A DNA stretch of 64,000 bases from Nocardiopsis algeriensis (GTDB lineage Bacteria; Actinomycetota; Actinomycetes; Streptosporangiales; Streptosporangiaceae), in contig NZ_JACHJO010000002.1 in assembly GCF_014203695.1 (NCBI RefSeq), forward strand, positions 116,575 to 180,574. The letters run 5' to 3'. This document shows positions 56,784 through 64,000 of this stretch, one piece after another. How positions within the stretch are numbered: the stretch's first letter is position 1; every line of letters starts with the position of its first letter. A program made the position numbers and the translations under genes. Under the pieces are notes generated by a model. That model was not told where the DNA came from. It did not search any database and saw only the letters and a program-made list of their open reading frames with translations.

Positions 56784-57881
56784 TCAGAGCTCGGACGCCG
56801 CGAGTTGGCCGCAGGCGCCGTCGATCTCCTGGCCCCGGGTGTCGCGGACCGTCACCGAGACGCCGTGCGACTGGAGACGGCGCACGAACTCGCGCTCGTC
56901 CTCGGGGCGCGAGGCGGTCCACTTGGACCCCGGCGTGGGGTTGAGCGGGATGAGGTTGACGTGTACCAGGTGACCCTTGAGGAGCTTGCCGAGCAGGTCG
57001 GCCCGCCAGGCCTGGTCGTTGACGTCCTTGATGAGCGCGTACTCGATGGAGACCCGGCGCCCGGTCGTCCCGGCGTAGCGCCAGGCGGCGTCGAGCACCT
57101 CGGCGACCTTCCAGCGGGTGTTGATGGGCACCAGCTCGTCGCGCAGCTCGTCGTCGGGGGCGTGCAGGGAGATCGCCAGGCGCACCTGCATCTTCTCGGC
57201 GGTGAGCTTGTCGATGGCGGGGACCAGGCCCACGGTGGAGACGGTGACGCCGCGCTGGGAGATGCCCAGGCCCCCCGGGACCGGGTCGGTGATGCGGCGC
57301 ACGGTCTGCAGCACGCGCTTGTAGTTGGCCATGGGCTCGCCCATGCCCATGAACACGATGTTGCTGATGCGCCCGGGGCCCCCGGCGACCTCGCCGCGAG
57401 CCAGGTCGCGGGCGCTGGCGACCACCTGCTCGACGATCTCGCCGGTGGACAGGTTGCGGGTCAGCCCGGCCTGGCCGGTGGCGCAGAACGGGCAGTTCAT
57501 GCCGCATCCGGCCTGTGAGGAGATGCACAGGGTGACGCGGTCGGGGTAGCGCATGAGCACCGACTCGAACAGCACGCCGTCGAAGGCCTTCCACAAGGTC
57601 TTGCGGGTCATGCCGTTGTCGCAGGTGATGTGCTTGACGGGGGTGATCAGCCGCGGCAGCAGGGCCTCGCCGAGCTTCTCCCGCGAGGAGGCCGGCAGGT
57701 CGGTCATCGCCGAGGTGTCGGACTCCAGGCCGCCGAAGTAGTGCTTGGCGATCTGCTTGGCGCGGAAGGGCTTCTCCCCCAGTCCTGTGACGACCTCGAC
57801 CCGCTCCTCGGGTTCGAGGTCGGCCAGGTGCCGGGGCGGCTTGGCACGGCGGGGGGCGACAAAAGTGAGCTCGGCGGGCAT
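56784..57881 (-). CDS. rlmN: 23S rRNA (adenine-2503-C2)-methyltransferase
   Basis: 365 aa radical-SAM enzyme. The 4Fe-4S ligands are Cys126, Cys130 and Cys133 ([13 protein letters not shown]), and the C-terminal methyl-carrier Cys357 (DGACGQL) is present. [11 protein letters not shown] and [13 protein letters not shown] are also diagnostic. Methylates A2503 of 23S rRNA and some tRNAs. Divergent from the SUFU gene. Confidence 0.96.
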   Translation of the reverse strand: MPAELTFVAPRRAKPPRHLADLEPEERVEVVTGLGEKPFRAKQIAKHYFGGLESDTSAMTDLPASSREKLGEALLPRLITPVKHITCDNGMTRKTLWKAFDGVLFESVLMRYPDRVTLCISSQAGCGMNCPFCATGQAGLTRNLSTGEIVEQVVASARDLARGEVAGGPGRISNIVFMGMGEPMANYKRVLQTVRRITDPVPGGLGISQRGVTVSTVGLVPAIDKLTAEKMQVRLAISLHAPDDELRDELVPINTRWKVAEVLDAAWRYAGTTGRRVSIEYALIKDVNDQAWRADLLGKLLKGHLVHVNLIPLNPTPGSKWTASRPEDEREFVRRLQSHGVSVTVRDTRGQEIDGACGQLAASEL

Positions 57882-58083
57882 ACAGAGTCCGTAGGAGATG
57901 GAGTCGATGGTCTGGGGCCCGGCGCGGGACAGCAGCGGTTCCGGTCGTTATACGACTTATACGCGGCTGCGGTGCAGCTCCGCCTGTCAGGGCACTACCG
58001 TCGATTCTACGCACTCGGCGGACGGGCCGGACGGGCACGGCCCGGCGGGCCCCGGCAACAGGGTTCGGCACCCGGGAGGACCG

Positions 58084-59169
58084 GTGACAGGGATCGACGT
58101 CCTGCTCGACGAGATCAGCCCCTATCAGAGTCGCCGGGTCGTGGTCGAGTGCGACTCCCGCACCACGGCCGCCTACCTGCTCGACGCACGCGGGCGCATC
58201 CGCGTCCCGGTGTGGCTGGCCAACCACGAGATCGCTCCGCCCGCCGGGGGCCCGGACGAGGCCGGCGAGGGCCGGGCGCCGCTGATGCCCGAGGCCCACA
58301 CCAAGCATCCGCAGGGCCGCCCGCGGTTCGACCCCTCGTGCCTGCGCGCCGTGTGGTTCGAGGAGGGCGACGGGGTCGCCCTGGTGGACGAGGAGGGCCT
58401 GCTGGCGGTCATCCCCGGCTGGGCCGAGGCCGACAGCGGGCTGCCCGGATACGCGCGCGAGGCGATCGGCCGCAGCGCCTACGCGTGGGAGCTGGACCCG
58501 GTGAAGAACCAGCTGTGGCCGCGTGTGGTGCACGCCGAGGCCTACTGGGACTGGCGCCGGGCCTCGGGCGCGTGGCGCAGCGTGCAGCGCACCGTTCTGG
58601 GCCACCTCAACCGCCGGGTGGGCGAGGCGGGCCACTACTGGGACGTGTCGGACGGCCATCCGCCGCTGCTGCGGGTGTCGGAGCGCCCGCCGACGGAGCA
58701 CCGGCCCTACACGATCCTGTCGACCGTGGGGATGTGCGGGCAGCGGATGCCCACGTTGGACCGGTACATGGCCAACACCTCCCAGTACGCCCGGGTGGAG
58801 CTGGCCCTGGCCACGACGATGCCGGCCCACCAGGCGGCACGGGTCTTCCGCTGGATCGGCGCGTTCCCCTGGCGGGCCGTGACCTGGTTCGGCACCGGGC
58901 ACACGGTCAAGTGGCTGGACAACCCCGAGGACAGGTCGATGCGGCGCGGTGCGGGCGCGGTGCTGCTCCTGGAGGACCCCTCTCCCCTGGTTCCCGACCC
59001 GTCCCTGTACCCGCCGGACACCTCGGGGCTCACTTTTCAGGGCGACCCGGTGCGGTGGCTGTGGATCGTGCCGATCACCCGCCCCGAGCACCTGTTCGCC
59101 AAGGAGCACGACAGCGCGACGCTGGTGGAGAAGCTGGCCGCGGAGGGGCGCAGCTGGATTCTCTCCTAG
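58084..59169 (+). CDS. SUFU-domain hypothetical protein
   Basis: 361 aa from GTG at 58084 (GGGAGGA upstream). The C-terminal part (about 200-360: RPYTILSTVGMCGQRMP, then ARVELALATTMPAHQAARV and WLWIVPITRPE) matches bacterial suppressor-of-fused domains. These have been proposed as immunity proteins in toxin systems. The N-terminal 180 residues are unrecognised. No toxin gene lies nearby. Confidence 0.7.
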   Translation: MTGIDVLLDEISPYQSRRVVVECDSRTTAAYLLDARGRIRVPVWLANHEIAPPAGGPDEAGEGRAPLMPEAHTKHPQGRPRFDPSCLRAVWFEEGDGVALVDEEGLLAVIPGWAEADSGLPGYAREAIGRSAYAWELDPVKNQLWPRVVHAEAYWDWRRASGAWRSVQRTVLGHLNRRVGEAGHYWDVSDGHPPLLRVSERPPTEHRPYTILSTVGMCGQRMPTLDRYMANTSQYARVELALATTMPAHQAARVFRWIGAFPWRAVTWFGTGHTVKWLDNPEDRSMRRGAGAVLLLEDPSPLVPDPSLYPPDTSGLTFQGDPVRWLWIVPITRPEHLFAKEHDSATLVEKLAAEGRSWILS

Positions 59170-59263
59170 GCCGTGTCCTTCGGACGTTCCCGCCGTATCG
59201 GTGGAGCCGGTCCTCCGGCGAGCGGCCCGGGACGATCCGCGCAGCAGGGCCGAGGGCCCGGTG

Positions 59264-59665
59264 TCAGCCCGCCATCTCGCGGCTGTCCCGGACCTGGCCG
59301 AGCACGCGCCGGCCGCGGACCTGGCCCAGGAGCTGGTGGAGGCGGGCCACGTCCTCGTCACTGAAGCGCTCGACGAGGCTGCGCAGGGTCGCGCCGGGGT
59401 CGGGGCAGGTGCTGAGCACCTCGTCCATCACCCGGGCGGTGTACTCCGCCCGGGTCTCGCTCGGCCAGTAGACCCAGGCCCGGCCGGCCTTCTCCCGGTC
59501 GAGCAGACCCTTGTGGAAGAGGATGTTGGCGACCGTCATGACAGTGGTGTAGGCGATGTCGCGGTCGTAGACCATGGTCTCGCGCACCCGGCGCACCGAG
59601 AGCGGCTCCTCGGACCGCCACAGCGCGTCCATGATGGCCGACTCCAACTCCCCCAGGCCCTTCAT
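59264..59665 (-). CDS. BlaI/MecI/CopY-family repressor
   Basis: 133 aa. ATG at 59665. The winged helix starts LGELESAIMDALWRSEEPLSVRRVRE and continues IAYTTVMTVANILFHKGLL, matching BlaI. The C-terminal dimerisation helix is present. BlaI is normally paired with an M56 metallopeptidase (BlaR1), which is absent here. An inverted repeat CTAC-N7-GTAG (59699-59713) upstream may be its own operator. Confidence 0.88.
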   Translation of the reverse strand: MKGLGELESAIMDALWRSEEPLSVRRVRETMVYDRDIAYTTVMTVANILFHKGLLDREKAGRAWVYWPSETRAEYTARVMDEVLSTCPDPGATLRSLVERFSDEDVARLHQLLGQVRGRRVLGQVRDSREMAG

Positions 59666-60327
59666 GGTTCTCTCCCACCCCCGTGTGTCCGGCGAGTACT
59701 ACCGAGATCGTAGACATGGGAAGGGCTCCGGCGTGGGAGAACTCCGCAGAGCACGCAGATCCGACTCCGGCCGCGCCGTTCACCGGCGTTTCACGACCGC
59801 CCGTGCGAGGAGAGGCGGGAAAGAGGAACCGCGGCGGCCGGGCCCGGGTTCCGCCGCGCCCGCTGGGAACGTCGGTGGCGGAACCCGGCCGTCCTGCCCG
59901 GCCGCGTGCACTCCCTTGGGACGGGATCGGGGCCGTCGGGGTTCCGGGAAACCGGCTCCGAAGGGCCCGGGAGAGGAAAAGTGACGCACGCCACACCGTG
60001 TTCGACGGGGAGCGGCCACCCTCTTCACACGCACAACAAGCCCCATAACCCCACAAACAGGACCTAAGGTACACTCTTGGTGTGTCTGCCAACACGCAGA
60101 GCCAATAATCTTGTGAAGAATTGTTAGCTATCTCCCAGTTTCAACACCTGTCGCGTTCCCCGCCGGGAGGCCGGGACAAGTAGCCTGGTACCCGACGAGT
60201 GCTGGCCAGGCCAGATGTCTCCCGCTGTGCCGGGAGGATCCCACGTTCGTTCCTTGAGCCCGCCTTGCCAGCAGCCACCCGTCTTCCAACATTCACAAGC
60301 GAGCAGCGGAAGTGGGCGATCTCCGCC
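59666..60327. other. Intergenic region between blaI-type gene and kgd
   Basis: No gene. It contains CTAC-N7-GTAG (59699-59713), a 12-bp stem-loop (59844-59855 with 59877-59888, arm CCGGGTTCCGCC), and an AT-richer patch from about 60040 to 60150 that should carry the kgd promoter. If kgd starts at 60328, its leader is long. An in-frame GTG at 60199 would shorten it, but the added residues do not look conserved. Confidence 0.5.
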
Positions 60328-63300
60328 GTGTCGTCTGAGGCGTCTCAACCCCTGACAGATTTCGGTCCCAACGAGTGGTTGGTCGAGGAGCTTTATCAGA
60401 AGTACTTGAACGACCCGAACTCGGTCGACAAGGCCTGGTGGAATTTCTTCGCGGACTACAAGTCCGCGGAGACTGCTGGAGCGAAGGGTGGGGGAACGGC
60501 CAAGGCGAAGACCGAGAAGGCTCCCGCGCCTGCTCCCGCCGCACCCGAGAAGAAGGCCTCCTCCCCCGCTCCCAAGCAGGAGAGCAAGGACGAGGCCCTC
60601 CAGGTCGAAGAGGAACGGCTGCGCGGCGCCCCCGCGCGCACAGCCACCAACATGGAGTCGAGCTTGACGCTCCCCACCGCGACCAGCGTGCGCGCGGTGC
60701 CCGTCAAGCTCCTCTTCGACAACCGCATCGTCATCAACAACCATCTCCGTCGCGGCCGCGGTGGGAAGGTCTCCTTCACCCACCTCATCGGCTACGCCAT
60801 GATCAAGGCCCTCGAGAGCCTGCCGGAGATGAACCACTCCTACACGGAGCTGGACGGCAAGCCCGGTGTGGCCAAGCCCAAGCACGTGAACTTCGGTCTG
60901 GCCATCGACCTCCAGAAGCCGGACGGATCCCGCCAGCTCGTCGTGCCCTCCATCAAGAAGGCCGACGAGATGGACTTCATGGAGTTCTGGAGCGGCTACG
61001 AGGACCTGGTCCGCAAGGCCCGCAACAACAAGCTGGGCGTGCCGGACTTCCAGGGCACCACGATCAGCCTCACCAACCCCGGCGGCATCGGTACCGTGCA
61101 CTCGGTCCCGCGCCTGATGCCGGGCCAGGGCACCATCCTGGGTGTCGGCGCCATGGAGTACCCGGCCGAGTTCCAGGGCGCGTCCTCCGACACGCTGGCC
61201 GAGCTGGGCATCAGCAAGGTCATGACGCTGACCTCCACCTACGACCACCGCATCATCCAGGGTGCGCAGTCCGGTGAGTTCCTGCGCCGCATCCACCAGC
61301 TGCTGCTGGGCGAGGACGGCTTCTACGACGAGATCTTCCGTTCCCTGCGCATCCCCTACGAGCCGGTGCGCTGGGTCCAGGACATCCACGTCAACAAGGC
61401 CACCCAGCTCGACAAGACCACCCGCGTCCAGGAGCTGATCCACGCCTACCGCGTGCGCGGCCACCTGATGGCCGACACCAACCCGCTCGACCACGAGCAG
61501 CGCAGGCACCCGGACCTGGACGTCCTCCAGCACGGGCTGACCCTGTGGGACCTGGACCGCGAGTTCCCCACCGGGGGCTTCGGCGGCAAGCAGGTCATGA
61601 AGCTGCGCGACATCCTGGGCGTGCTGCGCGACACCTACTGCCGCACGGTGGGTATCGAGTACATGCACATCCAGAGCCCCGAGGAGCGGGAGTGGATCCA
61701 GTCGCACGTCGAGCGTGAGCACGAGAAGCTCGACCGCGACGAGCAGCTGCACATCCTGCACAGGCTCAACAGCGCCGAGGCGTTCGAGACCTTCCTGCAG
61801 ACCAAGTACGTGGGCCAGAAGCGCTTCTCCCTCGAGGGCGGCGAGTCCCTGATCCCGCTGCTGGACGGCGTCATCACCAAGGCCGCCAAGTCCGAGCTGG
61901 ACGAGGCCGTCATCGGCATGGCCCACCGCGGCCGCCTCAACGTGCTGGCCAACATCTGCGGCAAGTCCTACGGGCAGATCTTCGGCGAGTTCGAGGGCAA
62001 CCTCGACCCGCGGAGCGCGCACGGCTCCGGCGACGTGAAGTACCACCTCGGAACCGAGGGCGTCTTCCGGACCCGCGACGGCGAGGAGATCCGCATCTCG
62101 CTGGCGGCCAACCCCTCCCACCTGGAGACGGTCAACCCGGTCGCCGAGGGCATCGTTCGCGCCAAGCAGGACCTGCTCGACAAGGGCGCGCACGGCTTCA
62201 CCGTGCTGCCCATCCTCATCCACGGCGACGCGGCCTTCGCCGGCCAGGGCGTCGTGGCCGAGACGCTGAACCTCTCCCAGCTGCGGGGCTACCGCACCGG
62301 CGGGACGGTCCACGTCATCGTCAACAACCAGGTGGGCTTCACCACCTCGCCGAAGGACAGCCGTTCCAGCGTCTACGCCACGGACGTGGCGCGGATGGTG
62401 CAGGCGCCGATCTTCCACGTCAACGGGGACGACCCCGAGGCCGTGGTCCGGGTCGCCCACCTCGCCTTCGCCTACCGCCAGGCGTTCAACAAGGACGTCG
62501 TGATCGACCTCGTGTGCTACCGCCGCCGCGGCCACAACGAGGGCGACAACCCGGCGTTCACGCAGCCGCTGATGTACGACGTCATCGACGCCAAGCGCTC
62601 CACCCGCAAGCTGTACACCGAGGCCCTCATCGGCCGCGGCGACATCACGGTGGAGGAGGCGGAGTCGGCACTGCGCGACTTCCAGAACGAGCTGGAGCGC
62701 GCCTTCACCGAGACCCGCGAGGTCGAGAAGAAGCCGATCGAGCCGGGTTCCGTGGTCAAGCCCGTGGTGTTCACCGAGGGCCGCCTGGACCACTCCTCGG
62801 TCGAGACGGCCATCAGCAGCGAGACCGTCAAGCGGGTCATCGACACCCAGGTCAGCCTGCCCGAGGGCTTCACCCCGCACCCGCGTCTGGCGCCGCAGCT
62901 GGCACGCCGCCAGACGATGGTGGAGACCGACGCCGTGGACTGGGCGACCGGTGAGCTGCTGGCCTTCGGCTCGCTGCTGCTGGACGACCACCCGGTGCGC
63001 CTGATCGGCCAGGACAGCCGCCGCGGCACCTTCGGCCAGCGCCACGCCGCGCTCGTCGACCGCGAGACCGGCGAGACCCACACGCCGCTCAAGCAGTTCG
63101 ACAACGGCACCACGAAGTTCCACGTCCACGACTCGCTGCTGAGCGAGTACGCGGCCCTGGGCTTCGAGTACGGCTACTCGCTCGTGCGTCCCGAGGCGCT
63201 GGTGATGTGGGAGGCGCAGTTCGGCGACTTCGTCAACGGCGCCCAGACCGTCATCGACGAGTACATCAGCTCCGGCGAGCAGAAGTGGGGCCAGCGCTCC

Positions 63301-63960
63301 AGCGTCACCCTGCTGCTGCCGCACGGCTACGAGGGACAGGGCCCGGACCACTCCTCGGCCCGCATCGAGCGCTTCCTCCAGCTGTGCGCGCAGGAGAACA
63401 TGACCGTCGCGATGCCCAGCACCCCGGCGAGCTACTTCCACCTGCTGCGCTGGCAGGCGAAGTCGCCGATCCAGCGGCCGCTGATCGTGTTCACGCCGAA
63501 GTCGCTGCTGCGCCTGAAGGCCGCCACGTCGGCCGCCGAGGACTTCACCTCGGGCCACTTCCGGCCGCTGATCACGGACGACTCGATCGCTCCGGAGAAG
63601 GTCCGCCGCGTGGTGCTGTGCTCGGGCAAGGTCTACTACGACCTGGACGCGGCGCGCCGCAAGAGCGGTGACCGCCACACGGCGATCATCCGCACCGAGC
63701 GGCTCTACCCGCTGCCGATCGAGGAGATCCGCGAGCAGCTCAAGGCCTTCCCGAACGCGGGCGAGGTCCTGTGGGTCCAGGAGGAGCCGGCGAACATGGG
63801 TCCGTGGCCGTTCGTGGCGCTGGTCTTCTCCGAGCAGCTGGACCGTCCGTTCACCCGGATATCGCGTCCTGCCTCCTCCTCCCCCGCGGCCGGCTCGGCC
63901 AAGCGGCACGAGGCGGAGCAGCGCGCCCTGGTGGACACGGTCTTCCCGCCCGCCGACTGA
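60328..63960 (+). CDS. kgd: Multifunctional 2-oxoglutarate decarboxylase/dehydrogenase (E1-E2 fusion)
   Basis: 1210 aa from GTG at 60328, chosen because [24 protein letters not shown] matches the usual N-terminus; the frame opens earlier. Order: short N-terminal segment binding E1, Ala/Pro/Lys linker, lipoyl-free E2-type acyltransferase domain with catalytic His307 ([15 protein letters not shown], compare His316 in the mycobacterial enzyme), then ThDP-dependent E1 domains ([39 protein letters not shown]). It decarboxylates 2-oxoglutarate for the TCA cycle and also makes 2-hydroxy-3-oxoadipate. Its C-terminus (VDTVFPPAD) is complete. Confidence 0.96.
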   Translation: MSSEASQPLTDFGPNEWLVEELYQKYLNDPNSVDKAWWNFFADYKSAETAGAKGGGTAKAKTEKAPAPAPAAPEKKASSPAPKQESKDEALQVEEERLRGAPARTATNMESSLTLPTATSVRAVPVKLLFDNRIVINNHLRRGRGGKVSFTHLIGYAMIKALESLPEMNHSYTELDGKPGVAKPKHVNFGLAIDLQKPDGSRQLVVPSIKKADEMDFMEFWSGYEDLVRKARNNKLGVPDFQGTTISLTNPGGIGTVHSVPRLMPGQGTILGVGAMEYPAEFQGASSDTLAELGISKVMTLTSTYDHRIIQGAQSGEFLRRIHQLLLGEDGFYDEIFRSLRIPYEPVRWVQDIHVNKATQLDKTTRVQELIHAYRVRGHLMADTNPLDHEQRRHPDLDVLQHGLTLWDLDREFPTGGFGGKQVMKLRDILGVLRDTYCRTVGIEYMHIQSPEEREWIQSHVEREHEKLDRDEQLHILHRLNSAEAFETFLQTKYVGQKRFSLEGGESLIPLLDGVITKAAKSELDEAVIGMAHRGRLNVLANICGKSYGQIFGEFEGNLDPRSAHGSGDVKYHLGTEGVFRTRDGEEIRISLAANPSHLETVNPVAEGIVRAKQDLLDKGAHGFTVLPILIHGDAAFAGQGVVAETLNLSQLRGYRTGGTVHVIVNNQVGFTTSPKDSRSSVYATDVARMVQAPIFHVNGDDPEAVVRVAHLAFAYRQAFNKDVVIDLVCYRRRGHNEGDNPAFTQPLMYDVIDAKRSTRKLYTEALIGRGDITVEEAESALRDFQNELERAFTETREVEKKPIEPGSVVKPVVFTEGRLDHSSVETAISSETVKRVIDTQVSLPEGFTPHPRLAPQLARRQTMVETDAVDWATGELLAFGSLLLDDHPVRLIGQDSRRGTFGQRHAALVDRETGETHTPLKQFDNGTTKFHVHDSLLSEYAALGFEYGYSLVRPEALVMWEAQFGDFVNGAQTVIDEYISSGEQKWGQRSSVTLLLPHGYEGQGPDHSSARIERFLQLCAQENMTVAMPSTPASYFHLLRWQAKSPIQRPLIVFTPKSLLRLKAATSAAEDFTSGHFRPLITDDSIAPEKVRRVVLCSGKVYYDLDAARRKSGDRHTAIIRTERLYPLPIEEIREQLKAFPNAGEVLWVQEEPANMGPWPFVALVFSEQLDRPFTRISRPASSSPAAGSAKRHEAEQRALVDTVFPPAD

Positions 63961-64000
63961 CAGCGAGGGGTGCACCGGGTTCTGCAGGAGGAGCCGCAAC

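Noticed and set aside
60124..63999. 1291-codon minus-strand open frame opposite kgd
   Set aside because: The translation is Val/Leu/Gly/Arg-rich without any domain, while the plus strand encodes all Kgd motifs.

Overview
The window is a chromosomal segment of a high-GC actinobacterium. Frequent GTG/TTG starts, the dxr-rip-ispG isoprenoid block, the multifunctional 2-oxoglutarate decarboxylase Kgd, PucR and DUF4081 GNAT proteins, and many GTGA/ATGA stop-start overlaps all point to Actinomycetes. Protein character fits Nocardiopsis or a close relative best, but this is an inference without database search. I saw no rRNA, tRNA, CRISPR array, phage or insertion sequence, so this looks like ordinary core and accessory chromosome.

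Region 1 (1-11.6 kb) holds the MEP-pathway block dxr-rip-ispG on the minus strand. The DUF4081 acetyltransferase that usually follows ispG is 7 kb further on, at the left edge. Between them lie a secreted tripeptidyl-aminopeptidase-like hydrolase, an Lrp/AsnC regulator, and what looks like a lysine-degradation module: DavB-like lysine 2-monooxygenase, DavA-like amidase and a cationic amino-acid permease. Two 17-bp direct repeats one 31-bp period apart sit upstream of davA. Region 2 (11.7-19.5 kb) has two secreted hydrolases, an aldehyde dehydrogenase, an unrecognised coiled-coil protein with a small partner gene, and a DCC-family thiol protein. Region 3 (19.5-25.5 kb) is a complete five-gene Opp/Dpp peptide importer.

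Region 4 (25.8-35.5 kb) contains a gluconate module (gntK, gntR, gntP with a clear operator), a DJ-1/MarR pair with a near-ideal palindrome over its start, threonine aldolase, glycerol kinase plus facilitator, and a cold-shock protein. Region 5 (35.8-42.9 kb) is a second Opp-type importer. It has a LacI regulator and, at its promoter, both a CelR/CebR-type box (TGGGAGCGCTCCCA) and a second box shared with the lacI promoter. Oligosaccharide (cello-oligosaccharide-like) uptake is therefore more likely than peptide uptake.

Region 6 (42.9-56.8 kb) has a Nei-type DNA glycosylase, a large SF1-helicase-like protein whose Walker A and B residues are lost, a PucR regulator divergent from gabT, a second class-III aminotransferase, a nitrilase-family amidase, and a TetR-controlled ABC-2 exporter. 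Region 7 (56.3-64 kb) has a VTT-like membrane protein with rlmN, a SUFU-domain protein, an orphan BlaI-type repressor and kgd.

A metabolic theme is possible. DavB and DavA would turn lysine into 5-aminovalerate, GabT (a DavT homologue) could transaminate it using 2-oxoglutarate, and the product could feed central metabolism. The genes are not in one operon, so the link is a hypothesis.
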